Shown: piece after piece, positions 31,628 through 37,917 of the stretch
How positions within the stretch are numbered: the stretch's first letter is position 1
How the letters are laid out: every line of letters begins with the position of its first letter
Origin: Candidatus Uhrbacteria bacterium GW2011_GWF2_39_13
Lineage (GTDB): Bacteria; Patescibacteriota; Patescibacteriia; UBA9934; GWF2-40-263
DNA length: 37,948 nt
Assembly: GCA_000993535.1 (NCBI GenBank)
Contig: LBWG01000010.1
Coordinates: 1-37,948, forward strand
Reading direction: 5' to 3'
Program-made: the position numbers and the translations under genes
The notes under the pieces: model-generated
What the model was told of the DNA's origin: nothing
Seen by the model: the letters and a program-made list of their open reading frames with translations, nothing else
Databases searched by the model: none

Positions 31628-31884
31628 GAAGTTTTTTTTTATTCATGATTCGTTTTTATCAAAGAACTTTTTCTTTTGATCATGGACCTTTAAAAATTTT
31701 TTTCCCTGATGGCTACTGTCGTTTTTATCCATCCTGTTCTGAATATGGATATCTTTGCGTTAAGCGTTATGGAGTTGTTAAAGGAAGTTTTCTCACATTA
31801 CGAAGGATTTTCAGATGCAATCCTTTTTCTTTTGGTGGAATAGATGAACCTCCGATCAAGAAAATACCGACTAAATCTCTTTAG
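31624..31884 (+). CDS. yidD: Membrane protein insertion efficiency factor YidD
   Basis: The 86-aa protein has an amphipathic start (FMIRFYQRTFSF), then the conserved CRFYPSCSEYGYLCVKRYG and a C-terminal ...RRIFRCNPFSFGGIDEPP. It helps insertion of membrane proteins. The start overlaps rnpA (ATGA). The last 8 codons lie in a terminator stem, and the gene overlaps the convergent DUF167 gene by 14 bases. The usual next gene yidC is missing here. Confidence 0.93.
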   Translation: MRSFFLFMIRFYQRTFSFDHGPLKIFFPDGYCRFYPSCSEYGYLCVKRYGVVKGSFLTLRRIFRCNPFSFGGIDEPPIKKIPTKSL

Positions 31885-31894
31885 TCGGTATTTT
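31861..31894. terminator. Bidirectional terminator inside the ends of yidD and the DUF167 gene
   Basis: A perfect 15-bp stem (31861-31875 with 31880-31894) around TCTC. Because it is palindromic and both genes read it in the same register, both proteins end with KIPTK plus two or so residues. Confidence 0.85.
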
Positions 31895-32101
31895 AAATTG
31901 TTTTATTCTCGTTGTACCTCCGTGAATGAGTTCAATTGTTGATTTAGCGATGTGCAATTCCTGTGCAAGACATTCTATCACCGCTTTATTTGCTTTTCCT
32001 TTTTCTGGGGGCACAGTGACAGATATTTTTAAAGTGTCTTCATCAATCCACTCTAAAAGTTCTTTATGAGCGTTGGGTTTTACATAAACCGTTAAAATCA
32101 T
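31871..32101 (-). CDS. DUF167 / UPF0235 (YggU) family protein
   Basis: The 76-aa protein matches the YggU fold: LTVYVKPNAHKELLEW, LKISVTVPPEKGKANKAVIECLAQ and IELIHGGTTRIKQFKI, where the family has P..GKAN..l...la and sG..sR.K...i. Function is not established. It overlaps nfo by four bases upstream (ATGA), so the two are translated together. Confidence 0.88.
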   Translation of the reverse strand: MILTVYVKPNAHKELLEWIDEDTLKISVTVPPEKGKANKAVIECLAQELHIAKSTIELIHGGTTRIKQFKIPTKEI

Positions 32102-32949
32102 ACGTTTTTTTGAGTTTCCAGACGAAATGTTTTCAGCAGCTCTATTTCTTTTTTACGTTGTCCATCTATAGGGGTTTCCAAAATAAGATCTAAATGCTGA
32201 ATTTTTGGATGGTGGATAAACTGTTTAAAAGTTTCTAGTCCCATAAAGCCTTCTCCTAAATGTTCATGTCGGTCTTTATGGGTTCCAAGATCTACTTTTG
32301 AATCATTACAATGGCTTGCGATGAGGTGTTGGAGTCCTATTTGTTGATCAAATTGTATTAAGACGTTATCTAATCCTTTTTGGGTTCGAATATCGTAACC
32401 ACTGGCAAAGGCGTGTTGGGTATCAAAACAGATTCCGATTTGTTTTCCTTGTTTGGCTTCATGGAGAAATCGAGCAAGTTCTTCAAACGTGTCTCCCATC
32501 ACCATACCCGCCCCTGCGGAGATTTCGATCAAGAGTTGGCATGACCCTTCGTATCCATCCAAAAGAGTGTTGAGTCCCGCAATCACCAGCAGTTCCCCTT
32601 CTTCTTGCCCAACGTCTTTGGCAGAACCTGGATGAAACATCATTCCTTTACATCCAAGCAGTGACCCTCTTTCCAGTTCTTCACGCAAAATAGCTATAGA
32701 CCCATGACGAATACGTTCATTACTTGAAGCGAGATTGATAAAATAAGGAGCATGGATATAAGCGTGTTTGATAGAGTATTTTTCCATTTCCTCTTTAAAT
32801 TGATGAGTAACCTCCTCTGTAATAGGTTTTGGTTTTCCACCTTGTGGAGGACGTGAAAACATTTGTAACACTTCGCACCCAATTTCCGCGGCATTTTTTG
32901 GAGCATTCCAAAGACCGCCTGCAGAGCTTACATGAGCGCCAAAGAGCAT
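32098..32949 (-). CDS. nfo: Endonuclease IV (apurinic/apyrimidinic endonuclease)
   Basis: The 283-aa TIM-barrel enzyme cuts DNA at abasic sites during base excision repair. Family signatures are clear: GAHVSSAGGLWNA, CEVLQMFSRPPQ, YIHAPYFINLASSN, MMFHPGSA, LLIEISAGAG, GICFDTQHAFASGYD, and the metal site ASHCNDSKVDLGTHKDRHEHLGEG. The His, Glu and Asp residues of the trinuclear Zn site are present. Length is normal. It overlaps the DUF167 gene. The transcript probably begins in 32950-33027. Confidence 0.95.
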   Translation of the reverse strand: MLFGAHVSSAGGLWNAPKNAAEIGCEVLQMFSRPPQGGKPKPITEEVTHQFKEEMEKYSIKHAYIHAPYFINLASSNERIRHGSIAILREELERGSLLGCKGMMFHPGSAKDVGQEEGELLVIAGLNTLLDGYEGSCQLLIEISAGAGMVMGDTFEELARFLHEAKQGKQIGICFDTQHAFASGYDIRTQKGLDNVLIQFDQQIGLQHLIASHCNDSKVDLGTHKDRHEHLGEGFMGLETFKQFIHHPKIQHLDLILETPIDGQRKKEIELLKTFRLETQKNV

Positions 32950-33027
32950 AAGAAAAACGTTTAATCGAAATGGATAATGAGTTTACTTTAACCTTCGTTT
33001 TTGTTTTTGACTAGAATTGATATTTAC

Positions 33028-33057
33028 ATAAAACAGGCTTTTTGAAGCCTGTTTTAT
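33028..33057. terminator. Terminator of tig
   Basis: ataaaacaggctt (33028-33040) pairs with aagcctgttttat (33045-33057) around tttg. It lies directly after the tig stop at 33059 on the minus strand; the U tail is short. Confidence 0.8.
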
Positions 33058-33058
33058 T

Positions 33059-34348
33059 TTACTTGATTATGATTCCTCTTAAATATTCAATGACTTTTCG
33101 ATTACGAAGGATTTGTTCCATGTAATCTCGATATTGTGGGGAGTAGACTTGTTCTTTGGTTTTGGCTTCTTCGTATTGGTCAGCAATACGGTCTAATTCC
33201 TCGTCGAGTTCTTTTTCATCAACTTCAATTTTTTCTTGTTTGGCAATTTCACGCATGACAATGGCTACTTTTACGCGCATGAGTGCCTGAGGGGTGAAAT
33301 CAAGTTTCATTTGTGCCAGTGTTTTTCCTAGATTTTTGATATAGGTATCAAATTCCAGACCTTGAGCCTCCACACCACGCTGGAGTTCGAGGATCATTTT
33401 ATTGATCTCTTCATTTATAAGAAGATCGGGAATATCTTCAAATTGAGATTTATTCGCGACCAGTTCAAGCATTTCTTTTTCTTCTTTTGATTTGGATTCC
33501 TGTTCTTTCTCTGTTAAAAGATTTTTTCCAATAATCTCACGCAGAGTTGTCATGTCTTTTGTGCCCATCATTGCCGCAAAAGCATCATCCAACTCAGGAG
33601 GTTGAAGGTGATAAAGCTCTTTAAGTGTGATATCAAACATAACGTCTTTTCCTGCAAGAAATTCTTGTGCATGTTCTTTTGGAAAAGTGATTGTAAAGGA
33701 TTTCTCTTCTCCTTCTTTCATTCCTTCTAATTTTTCTTTAAATCCCGGAATATAATATTCCTCATTTAAATAAACACTATGATTGGGTGATTGACCGCCT
33801 TCTAAAGGGACGTTATCCAGCTTCATGTTCATGGCAATGACAACTTTGTCTTTTAGACTTGTTGTTTTTTCCGCTGTTGCGCGTACCTCGGTGGTTCTCA
33901 TACGCTGGAGATCTCTCAGGGCCAAATCAATTTCTTTTTCTTCTACCTTGGTTGTTTGAGCTTTGACACTCAGTTTTTTTACATCAGCAAGACTTTTTGT
34001 TTTTGGCATGAGAGTCACTTCAGCGGTGAAGACTACATCATTACCTGGAGCAAGTTTGAGAACATCCACCTTAGGAGAGCCGACCGTGTCGATGTTTTCA
34101 GCAAGAATGGTTTCTACAAACGATTTTCGGACCAGGCTCTCAAGAGCCTCTTCCATGATTTTCATTTCCCCAACGCGCTGTTTTACCACGGTATAATCTG
34201 CGTGTCCTGGACGAAATCCCGGAATAGAGGTTTGTTGGGAGATTCGTTCTGCTGCTTTCTCAAAATAAGGTTGAGCTTCTTCTTGAGTGATCGTAAACGT
34301 AAGCTTAATGACATTTTTTTCTAACAATTCTTTTTCAACGTTTGGCAT
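33059..34348 (-). CDS. tig: Trigger factor (ribosome-bound chaperone)
   Basis: The 429-aa chaperone binds nascent chains at the ribosome. The N-terminal domain (VEKELLEKNVIKLTF ... SIPGFRPGHAD) carries the ribosome-binding loop region (FRPG where FRxGKxP is usual). A FKBP-like PPIase domain follows (about 145-235: LKDKVVIAMNM ... YYIPGFKEKLEGMKEGEE), then the long helical chaperone domain. ATG 34348 is chosen because conservation begins there; an in-frame extension to 34420 is made of repeat copy C. No Shine-Dalgarno is seen; its leader of about 175 bases includes that repeat. Confidence 0.93.
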   Translation of the reverse strand: MPNVEKELLEKNVIKLTFTITQEEAQPYFEKAAERISQQTSIPGFRPGHADYTVVKQRVGEMKIMEEALESLVRKSFVETILAENIDTVGSPKVDVLKLAPGNDVVFTAEVTLMPKTKSLADVKKLSVKAQTTKVEEKEIDLALRDLQRMRTTEVRATAEKTTSLKDKVVIAMNMKLDNVPLEGGQSPNHSVYLNEEYYIPGFKEKLEGMKEGEEKSFTITFPKEHAQEFLAGKDVMFDITLKELYHLQPPELDDAFAAMMGTKDMTTLREIIGKNLLTEKEQESKSKEEKEMLELVANKSQFEDIPDLLINEEINKMILELQRGVEAQGLEFDTYIKNLGKTLAQMKLDFTPQALMRVKVAIVMREIAKQEKIEVDEKELDEELDRIADQYEEAKTKEQVYSPQYRDYMEQILRNRKVIEYLRGIIIK

Positions 34349-34369
34349 AACAGGTAATGATGTATTTTT

Positions 34370-34499
34370 GAGACCTTTATAAAACTCGCGATCTTGCCTT
34401 TCACGAGCGCCCGCTGACACCGTTCTCCCTACGGTGAGTAGGGTTCTCGGGGCGAAGCCACCCGTTCAAGGCAATCTCATCGAGTTTTATAAAGGTCTC
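34370..34499 (-). repeat. Hairpin element copy C, complete, in the tig leader
   Basis: A 130-base element. Read on the minus strand, the 19-bp outer arms pair perfectly (34370-34388 with 34481-34499). Inside are AACTCGATGAGA, helix TTGCCTT/AAGGCAA bracketed by GA/GA pairs, CGGG/CTCG, and the apical hairpin CCCTAC/GTAGGG followed by GAGA, which it shares with copy A. It lies between the promoter at 34532-34560 and the tig start at 34348, so it is transcribed. Confidence 0.85.
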
Positions 34500-34531
34500 T
34501 TTTGCAAAAATAGGTGAAAGATAACGGGGGG

Positions 34532-34560
34532 AGAATAACGATTTTAGATTAAAATGTCAA
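34532..34560 (-). promoter_or_regulatory. Probable tig promoter
   Basis: Minus strand TTGACA (34555-34560), 17-base spacer, TATTCT (34532-34537). It lies between the terminator of the DGQHR gene and repeat copy C. Confidence 0.7.
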
Positions 34561-34585
34561 CGAATCTTACAGAAAGAATAGAAAA

Positions 34586-34609
34586 ACCGCACACGTATTC
34601 GTATGCGGT
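34586..34609 (-). terminator. Terminator of the DGQHR gene
   Basis: accgca...tgcggt stem (34586-34591 with 34604-34609), extended by acg/cgt after one mismatch. On the minus strand it is followed by tttttct. Confidence 0.75.
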
Positions 34610-34618
34610 CGTATGAGT

Positions 34619-35668
34619 CTATTTTTTTTGCGAGTTAGCGATTGCCAGGCCAATATGTTCATCGAGCATCACAGCCAGACGGTTGTGGTTGATCGAGCCA
34701 TCTTTAACTCCTTGTTGTTCCCATTTGAACCCCTTAGCAAACTCCATGGCTCGCTTGAAGGACTCCAGAGACAGATCTCCGTTTAGGAGACTATGTAGGT
34801 TCCCGCTGTGAGCAATCAATGTGATGAGGGTTAGATACCCCACATGCTTGCCCAAAGTTTTCTCTTCGCGTCCCCACTGAGAGGCCCACTGTTGCGAGGC
34901 TGCGATGAAAATATTCAAAAGAGCCTGTTTTTGTTGGTTACTCGTATACGGGATCAATCGAGAGCTTCGACCCACTGCATATTTGAGCTGTCCCATCATG
35001 GAGGAGACACTGATCATCCCTTTAGGAACTTTCGGATTCTGCTCAAAGTAAATCCTTCCTTTAAGAGGAGATCCGCCTTCGCTATTAAGAGATTTAGCCG
35101 CACGGTAGGCCGTGCACGTGGCCTCGTTTGGAAAGGTGTTGGTTGCATCTTGCTGTTGCAAGATAAGACGCGGTGCGACCCTTTGTCTTTTCTCGCCCTG
35201 TATAAAGAGCTCGATTCGTTCCTCCAGACTCATGTCTTTTCCGGCAATAACCGTAAAGCTCCACCGCTGACGATTGTCGCCAGAGAGCATCTCCAGTGCC
35301 GCAAACCGATGTTGCCCATCATCGATTACCAAATAACAGGCATCCAGACGGTTGTCAGGATCTGTTTCAACTTCGCCAGAGAGAACCCCGCTCTTTGGAT
35401 CGAACCTCCATTCATGTCCGTCTCCTGCATAGAGACATCCTTGAATAGGATCGCGCATGAAGGTATTGGGTTTTCCTGCCTTCATATGTGCAAGGATTTC
35501 TTTTGCACGATTCACAATGAGTTGTCGATTGACCCCGAGGGGATGTTCTTCAAAACGAAGTGCGATGCCAATTTCCACCAGTACCTGAGCTGGTACGACG
35601 AAGACGAGAAGAACTTGTTCGCCTTGTTTCATCACTGAAACACCAGGAATTTCGATCGTCCTGATCAT
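34619..35668 (-). CDS. DGQHR-domain protein (DndB/ParB-like fold)
   Basis: The 349-aa protein contains CYLVIDDGQHRFAALEML (residues 111-128), the signature of the DGQHR domain, followed by SFTVIAGKDMSLEERIELFIQGEKRQRVAP. The domain occurs in DndB, the regulator of DNA phosphorothioation, and in many uncharacterised proteins on mobile DNA. No dndA/C/D/E or restriction genes are visible here, so it is not a standard Dnd locus. The N-terminal 110 residues look like a beta-rich module; the C-terminal 150 are helical. Start is fixed by AAGGAGG eight bases before ATG 35668. It has its own promoter (35715) and terminator (34586), in accessory block II. Confidence 0.72.
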   Translation of the reverse strand: MIRTIEIPGVSVMKQGEQVLLVFVVPAQVLVEIGIALRFEEHPLGVNRQLIVNRAKEILAHMKAGKPNTFMRDPIQGCLYAGDGHEWRFDPKSGVLSGEVETDPDNRLDACYLVIDDGQHRFAALEMLSGDNRQRWSFTVIAGKDMSLEERIELFIQGEKRQRVAPRLILQQQDATNTFPNEATCTAYRAAKSLNSEGGSPLKGRIYFEQNPKVPKGMISVSSMMGQLKYAVGRSSRLIPYTSNQQKQALLNIFIAASQQWASQWGREEKTLGKHVGYLTLITLIAHSGNLHSLLNGDLSLESFKRAMEFAKGFKWEQQGVKDGSINHNRLAVMLDEHIGLAIANSQKK

Positions 35669-35714
35669 TGTAAAAACCTCCTTGTCCTTTGAATCCTCAA
35701 CTTACGGACTTTAA

Positions 35715-35743
35715 AACCTAACAAACAGACTTGTTTATGTCAA
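35715..35743 (-). promoter_or_regulatory. Promoter of the DGQHR gene
   Basis: Minus strand TTGACA (35738-35743), 17-base spacer ending in TTGT, TAGGTT (35715-35720). Same architecture as 9166-9194 and 36794-36822. Confidence 0.75.
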
Positions 35744-35759
35744 CCGCCTTCTATTTAAA

Positions 35760-35780
35760 AACAGCCCGTTTGTGGCTGTT
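35760..35780 (-). terminator. Terminator of gene 35779-36141
   Basis: aacagcc (35760-35766) pairs with ggctgtt (35774-35780); on the minus strand TTTTTA follows. Its right arm overlaps the stop codon, and the next -35 begins only 17 bases farther. Confidence 0.7.
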
Positions 35781-36141
35781 AGCAAGATACTTTTTTGAGG
35801 TAGGCTTCCAGGGCATCGGCCGTGGCATATTCTCGTCTGAGATGTTCAAGGAAATGTTCGAAGGTTTCTTTAGTCTTCCTGTGCTGGTAGAGCAGAGTCA
35901 TTTGAGGCATATAGAGAGCTAGGATAGCATCGCACAGAGGCTGTTGAGGGGGCTTCTTTTCTAGCTCTTTGAGCAGTTTACGATCTAGTTTTGTCAGGAT
36001 GATCGGGAGTTCTTCTAACAGTTCCAGAATTCCTGGCTCTTGTTTTTCTAGAAACGTACAGAAGAGTCCTTTTCTTTCAGATGTATTCCAGCGCTTAAAC
36101 GATTCCTGGATTTTAGCAATGAGTGTCTGTTCAAGCGTCAT
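35779..36141 (-). CDS. Hypothetical helical protein
   Basis: I do not recognise this 120-aa protein. It is soluble and strongly helical, with leucine-rich and basic stretches (LDRKLLKELEKK, then FEHFLEHLRREYATADALEAYLKK). There are a few cysteines but no metal motif. The ATG at 36141 has a full AAGGAGGA five bases upstream. The gene follows the glycosylase-like gene by 16 bases and shares its promoter, so the two proteins may act together. Confidence 0.6.
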   Translation of the reverse strand: MTLEQTLIAKIQESFKRWNTSERKGLFCTFLEKQEPGILELLEELPIILTKLDRKLLKELEKKPPQQPLCDAILALYMPQMTLLYQHRKTKETFEHFLEHLRREYATADALEAYLKKVSC

Positions 36142-36157
36142 GGAGATCCTCCTTGAA

Positions 36158-36757
36158 TTAACTGATTCCCAGACGTTTTTTTAGTTCGTCTTCCGTAATC
36201 CATTCCCTCTTTATCCGTTCCAGAAACTCTTCGTAGGCTTCATCCAAACGTTCTGACATAAAGTGGATCGCAAGATGATCCGTGTATTTTGAGAGAACAC
36301 TGTCTGTCATGGGGATGAGTACAGTCTCCTGCACAGGAAGAATTTCCGGTGTCAGAACTCCCTCCATACTGAGTAACAAAGGCTTTCCTTCGCGTTCCAT
36401 CAGATGACCTGTCTGTTGGTGGGCGTTGAACCCTATCCATTTTCCTACACGCCCAGGTCCTTTGATGATTCCTGTTTGCGTCTGAATACTGGTTACCCGC
36501 ACACACGCCCCAGAATGGATTCCATCCAGTGCCACGATTAAAAACAAAAAAGCATTCATGACACGCGGGACATAGACTCTCCCAGCTTCCATATCGAGCA
36601 TAGGTTTGTAACTTCCCTTCTCGTTTTGTGTTCTGGTGTAGAAATCTGTCCGAAGGATTTTAAGGGCCCTTCCATCAGGGAGTTCTAGATCTTCTCCTTG
36701 GAGTGCTCGTGCAAGTTTGTCGACGTTTAGTTGAAAGAACGATTGAGGTAAAGACAT
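36158..36757 (-). CDS. Divergent alkyladenine DNA glycosylase (AAG/MPG)-like protein
   Basis: By eye the 199-aa protein follows the course of AAG-type 3-methyladenine glycosylases: LPQSFFQLNVDKLARALQG (family FF.rptl.lAr.LLG), ILRTDFYTRTQ (family IvETEAY; here Asp38 replaces the catalytic Glu and Arg the first Glu), RVYVPRVMNAF (family YVY..YGmh), GACVRVTSIQ (family VLIRA.EP), and IKGPGRVGKWIGFN (family GPGkLc.AlGI). If correct, it has the fold that flips damaged bases, but with altered active-site residues, so activity or target may differ. Start: GGGAGGAG three bases before ATG 36757. It shares an operator-controlled promoter with the downstream 120-aa gene. The similarity is weak; it needs structure-based confirmation. 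Confidence 0.5.
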   Translation of the reverse strand: MSLPQSFFQLNVDKLARALQGEDLELPDGRALKILRTDFYTRTQNEKGSYKPMLDMEAGRVYVPRVMNAFLFLIVALDGIHSGACVRVTSIQTQTGIIKGPGRVGKWIGFNAHQQTGHLMEREGKPLLLSMEGVLTPEILPVQETVLIPMTDSVLSKYTDHLAIHFMSERLDEAYEEFLERIKREWITEDELKKRLGIS

Positions 36758-36771
36758 AATCTCCTCCCATA

Positions 36772-36788
36772 CTTACAATCATTGTAAG
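36772..36788. promoter_or_regulatory. Perfect 8-bp inverted repeat at the transcription start, candidate operator
   Basis: cttacaat (36772-36779), one base, attgtaag (36781-36788). It lies just downstream of the -10 (36794-36799), on the predicted start of transcription, where a repressor dimer would block the promoter. It could also be a short RNA hairpin before the ribosome-binding site. Confidence 0.55.
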
Positions 36789-36793
36789 AAAAA

Positions 36794-36822
36794 ACCCTAA
36801 CAATTTTGAGGAATCTGGTCAA
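36794..36822 (-). promoter_or_regulatory. Promoter of the glycosylase-like gene pair
   Basis: Minus strand TTGACC (36817-36822), 17-base spacer ending AAAATTGT, TAGGGT (36794-36799). The last eight spacer bases match those of the promoter at 9166-9194. Confidence 0.72.
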
Positions 36823-36830
36823 TAAAAAAA

Positions 36831-36856
36831 CCGCCAAACGTCTTGCAACGTGGCGG
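36831..36856 (-). terminator. Terminator of gene 36869-37231
   Basis: ccgcc (36831-36835) pairs with ggcgg (36852-36856), with inner acgt/acgt. On the minus strand seven T follow, and the next -35 begins within ten bases. Confidence 0.75.
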
Positions 36857-36868
36857 GTCGTAGATGAC

Positions 36869-37231
36869 TTACTCATCGAGAGTGGCTGTACTGCCACCAA
36901 TGAACAAAACATGGAAGTAACTCTCGCGTAGATTCTCCAGAATCTCGGAGAGATTCTGTACATTTTCGTATCCGTGAGGAATAGGGATCACTCGCGTATC
37001 ATTCACTGGCTTACCTTGAAAGACATGATTCTCACGTATAAAGCCAATGTAGTAACCTCGCTCAAATGTACACTCTTCCAATCTGCAGGTATTTTGACCA
37101 CCTGTTGGAATAGCCGTTGCTATGACGGGAGGCTCGAAGCGATAGTGTTTTCCACGAATCAAATCTGCTTGTGTGGCAGTGTTGAGGGCGACCTGTTCTG
37201 TTGACATTGCATCTCGCATTGGAAACTGCAC
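36869..37231 (-). CDS. Hypothetical protein
   Basis: I do not recognise this 120-aa protein. It has a beta-rich first half (HYRFEPPVIATAIPTGGQ, CRLEECTFERGYYIGFIREN) and a helical second half (NVQNLSEILENLRESY). The start is taken as GTG 37231, because GAGGAG lies five bases upstream; ATG at 37219 or 37207 are alternatives without a site. It follows the 128-aa gene by 21 bases in the same transcript. A 9-bp inverted repeat inside it (36938-36958) encodes the helical repeat and is probably incidental. Confidence 0.6.
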   Translation of the reverse strand: MQFPMRDAMSTEQVALNTATQADLIRGKHYRFEPPVIATAIPTGGQNTCRLEECTFERGYYIGFIRENHVFQGKPVNDTRVIPIPHGYENVQNLSEILENLRESYFHVLFIGGSTATLDE

Positions 37232-37252
37232 GTTGACTCCTCTTTCTGAGTG

Positions 37253-37639
37253 TTATCTCGCGATGGTTCCTGGCTGAACTATCGCTTTTCGATTTCTTTC
37301 TTTAAATACATTCCACAACCCCGTTCCCCAGAGCACACCGAACATTTTATATTCTGGTATGAATGGTTCTCCGCCTCGGGCCCGGGAAACATGTGGAGAT
37401 GTCAGGCGAGGTTGTGTTGGGTGTCTTCGGTAATCATAGATGATGACGTTCCACCCGGTTTCGATGAGTCCTTCGATAAAACTGATCATACAGTGGCTTC
37501 GGGAAAGCCACTCTCCCGTGGCCTCCCAATACTCTTTTTGAGGGTCTATTTTTTCTACTTTTCTGCAGTGGTACATGGTGATCCAACGCTCTCCGGCGTA
37601 GGTTCCCCCACGGACGATAGTCATCTCTTTACTGTTCAT
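37253..37639 (-). CDS. Hypothetical protein, first gene of an accessory operon
   Basis: I do not recognise this 128-aa protein. It is basic, with an RWITMYHCRKVEKIDPQKEYWEATGEW segment and a GWNVIIYDYRRHP strand; it has no membrane segment. AGAGGA lies 5-6 bases before ATG 37639. It is preceded by a 190-base leader and a promoter with direct repeats. It is co-transcribed with 36869-37231 up to the terminator at 36831. Confidence 0.6.
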   Translation of the reverse strand: MNSKEMTIVRGGTYAGERWITMYHCRKVEKIDPQKEYWEATGEWLSRSHCMISFIEGLIETGWNVIIYDYRRHPTQPRLTSPHVSRARGGEPFIPEYKMFGVLWGTGLWNVFKERNRKAIVQPGTIAR

Positions 37640-37829
37640 TTTCTTCCTCTCTCGTCGTTAATATCGCAAACCCTGTGCAGGGTGTGTCGATCATTTGGAA
37701 CTATCTACAACTTCGACGAATCAAAACTTCTTTATTCGTTATTTAGAATAAGAGGAGTTTTTGATTAAGAGGAATAAGATTCTATTCCCTATCTATTTAT
37801 TCCTTCACTTAAGAATAAGTAGACCGAAG
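37640..37829 (-). promoter_or_regulatory. Long AT-rich leader with GAATAAG repeats
   Basis: Between promoter and gene lie about 190 bases without a reading frame. On the plus strand GAATAAG or GGAATAAG recurs at 37745-37810 (three copies), with inverse forms (ttattcc, ctattcc, ttattcg) in between, and a small hairpin accct/agggt lies near 37675-37688. These could fold or bind a protein. Confidence 0.45.
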
Positions 37830-37858
37830 AAAATATCAGAAAACAGCCTTTTTGTCAA
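37830..37858 (-). promoter_or_regulatory. Promoter of the 37253-37639 operon
   Basis: Minus strand TTGACA (37853-37858), 17-base spacer, TATTTT (37830-37835). Confidence 0.65.
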
Positions 37859-37874
37859 CGGTCTTGTCGTCAAC

Positions 37875-37917
37875 CAGCAAAGATGTCACATGAATCATGT
37901 CAGCAAACATGTCACAT
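37875..37917. repeat. Two 17-bp direct repeats upstream of the promoter
   Basis: cagcaaagatgtcacat (37875-37891) and cagcaaacatgtcacat (37901-37917) differ by one base and are spaced 26 bases start to start. They lie just upstream of the -35 of the minus-strand operon, where an activator or plasmid-type initiator would bind. An additional catgtcag lies between them. Confidence 0.65.

Noticed and set aside
34349-34420. N-terminal extension of trigger factor
   Set aside because: The extra 24 residues are translated from repeat copy C; conserved trigger factor sequence begins at 34348.
34370-34499. Hairpin elements as integron attC sites
   Set aside because: The GTTRRRY/RYYYAAC core sites are not present and no integrase is nearby.
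34844-35638. 264-codon open frame on the plus strand opposite the DGQHR gene
   Set aside because: No ribosome-binding site and no recognisable motif; the minus-strand frame has promoter, Shine-Dalgarno, DGQHR motif and terminator.
34619-35668. Complete Dnd phosphorothioation system
   Set aside because: Only the DGQHR domain is present; no DndA, C, D, E or F homologue is visible in the window.
37250-37768. 172-codon plus-strand frame at the right end
   Set aside because: Antisense to a gene with a good Shine-Dalgarno and promoter, and it runs through the AT-rich repeat leader.
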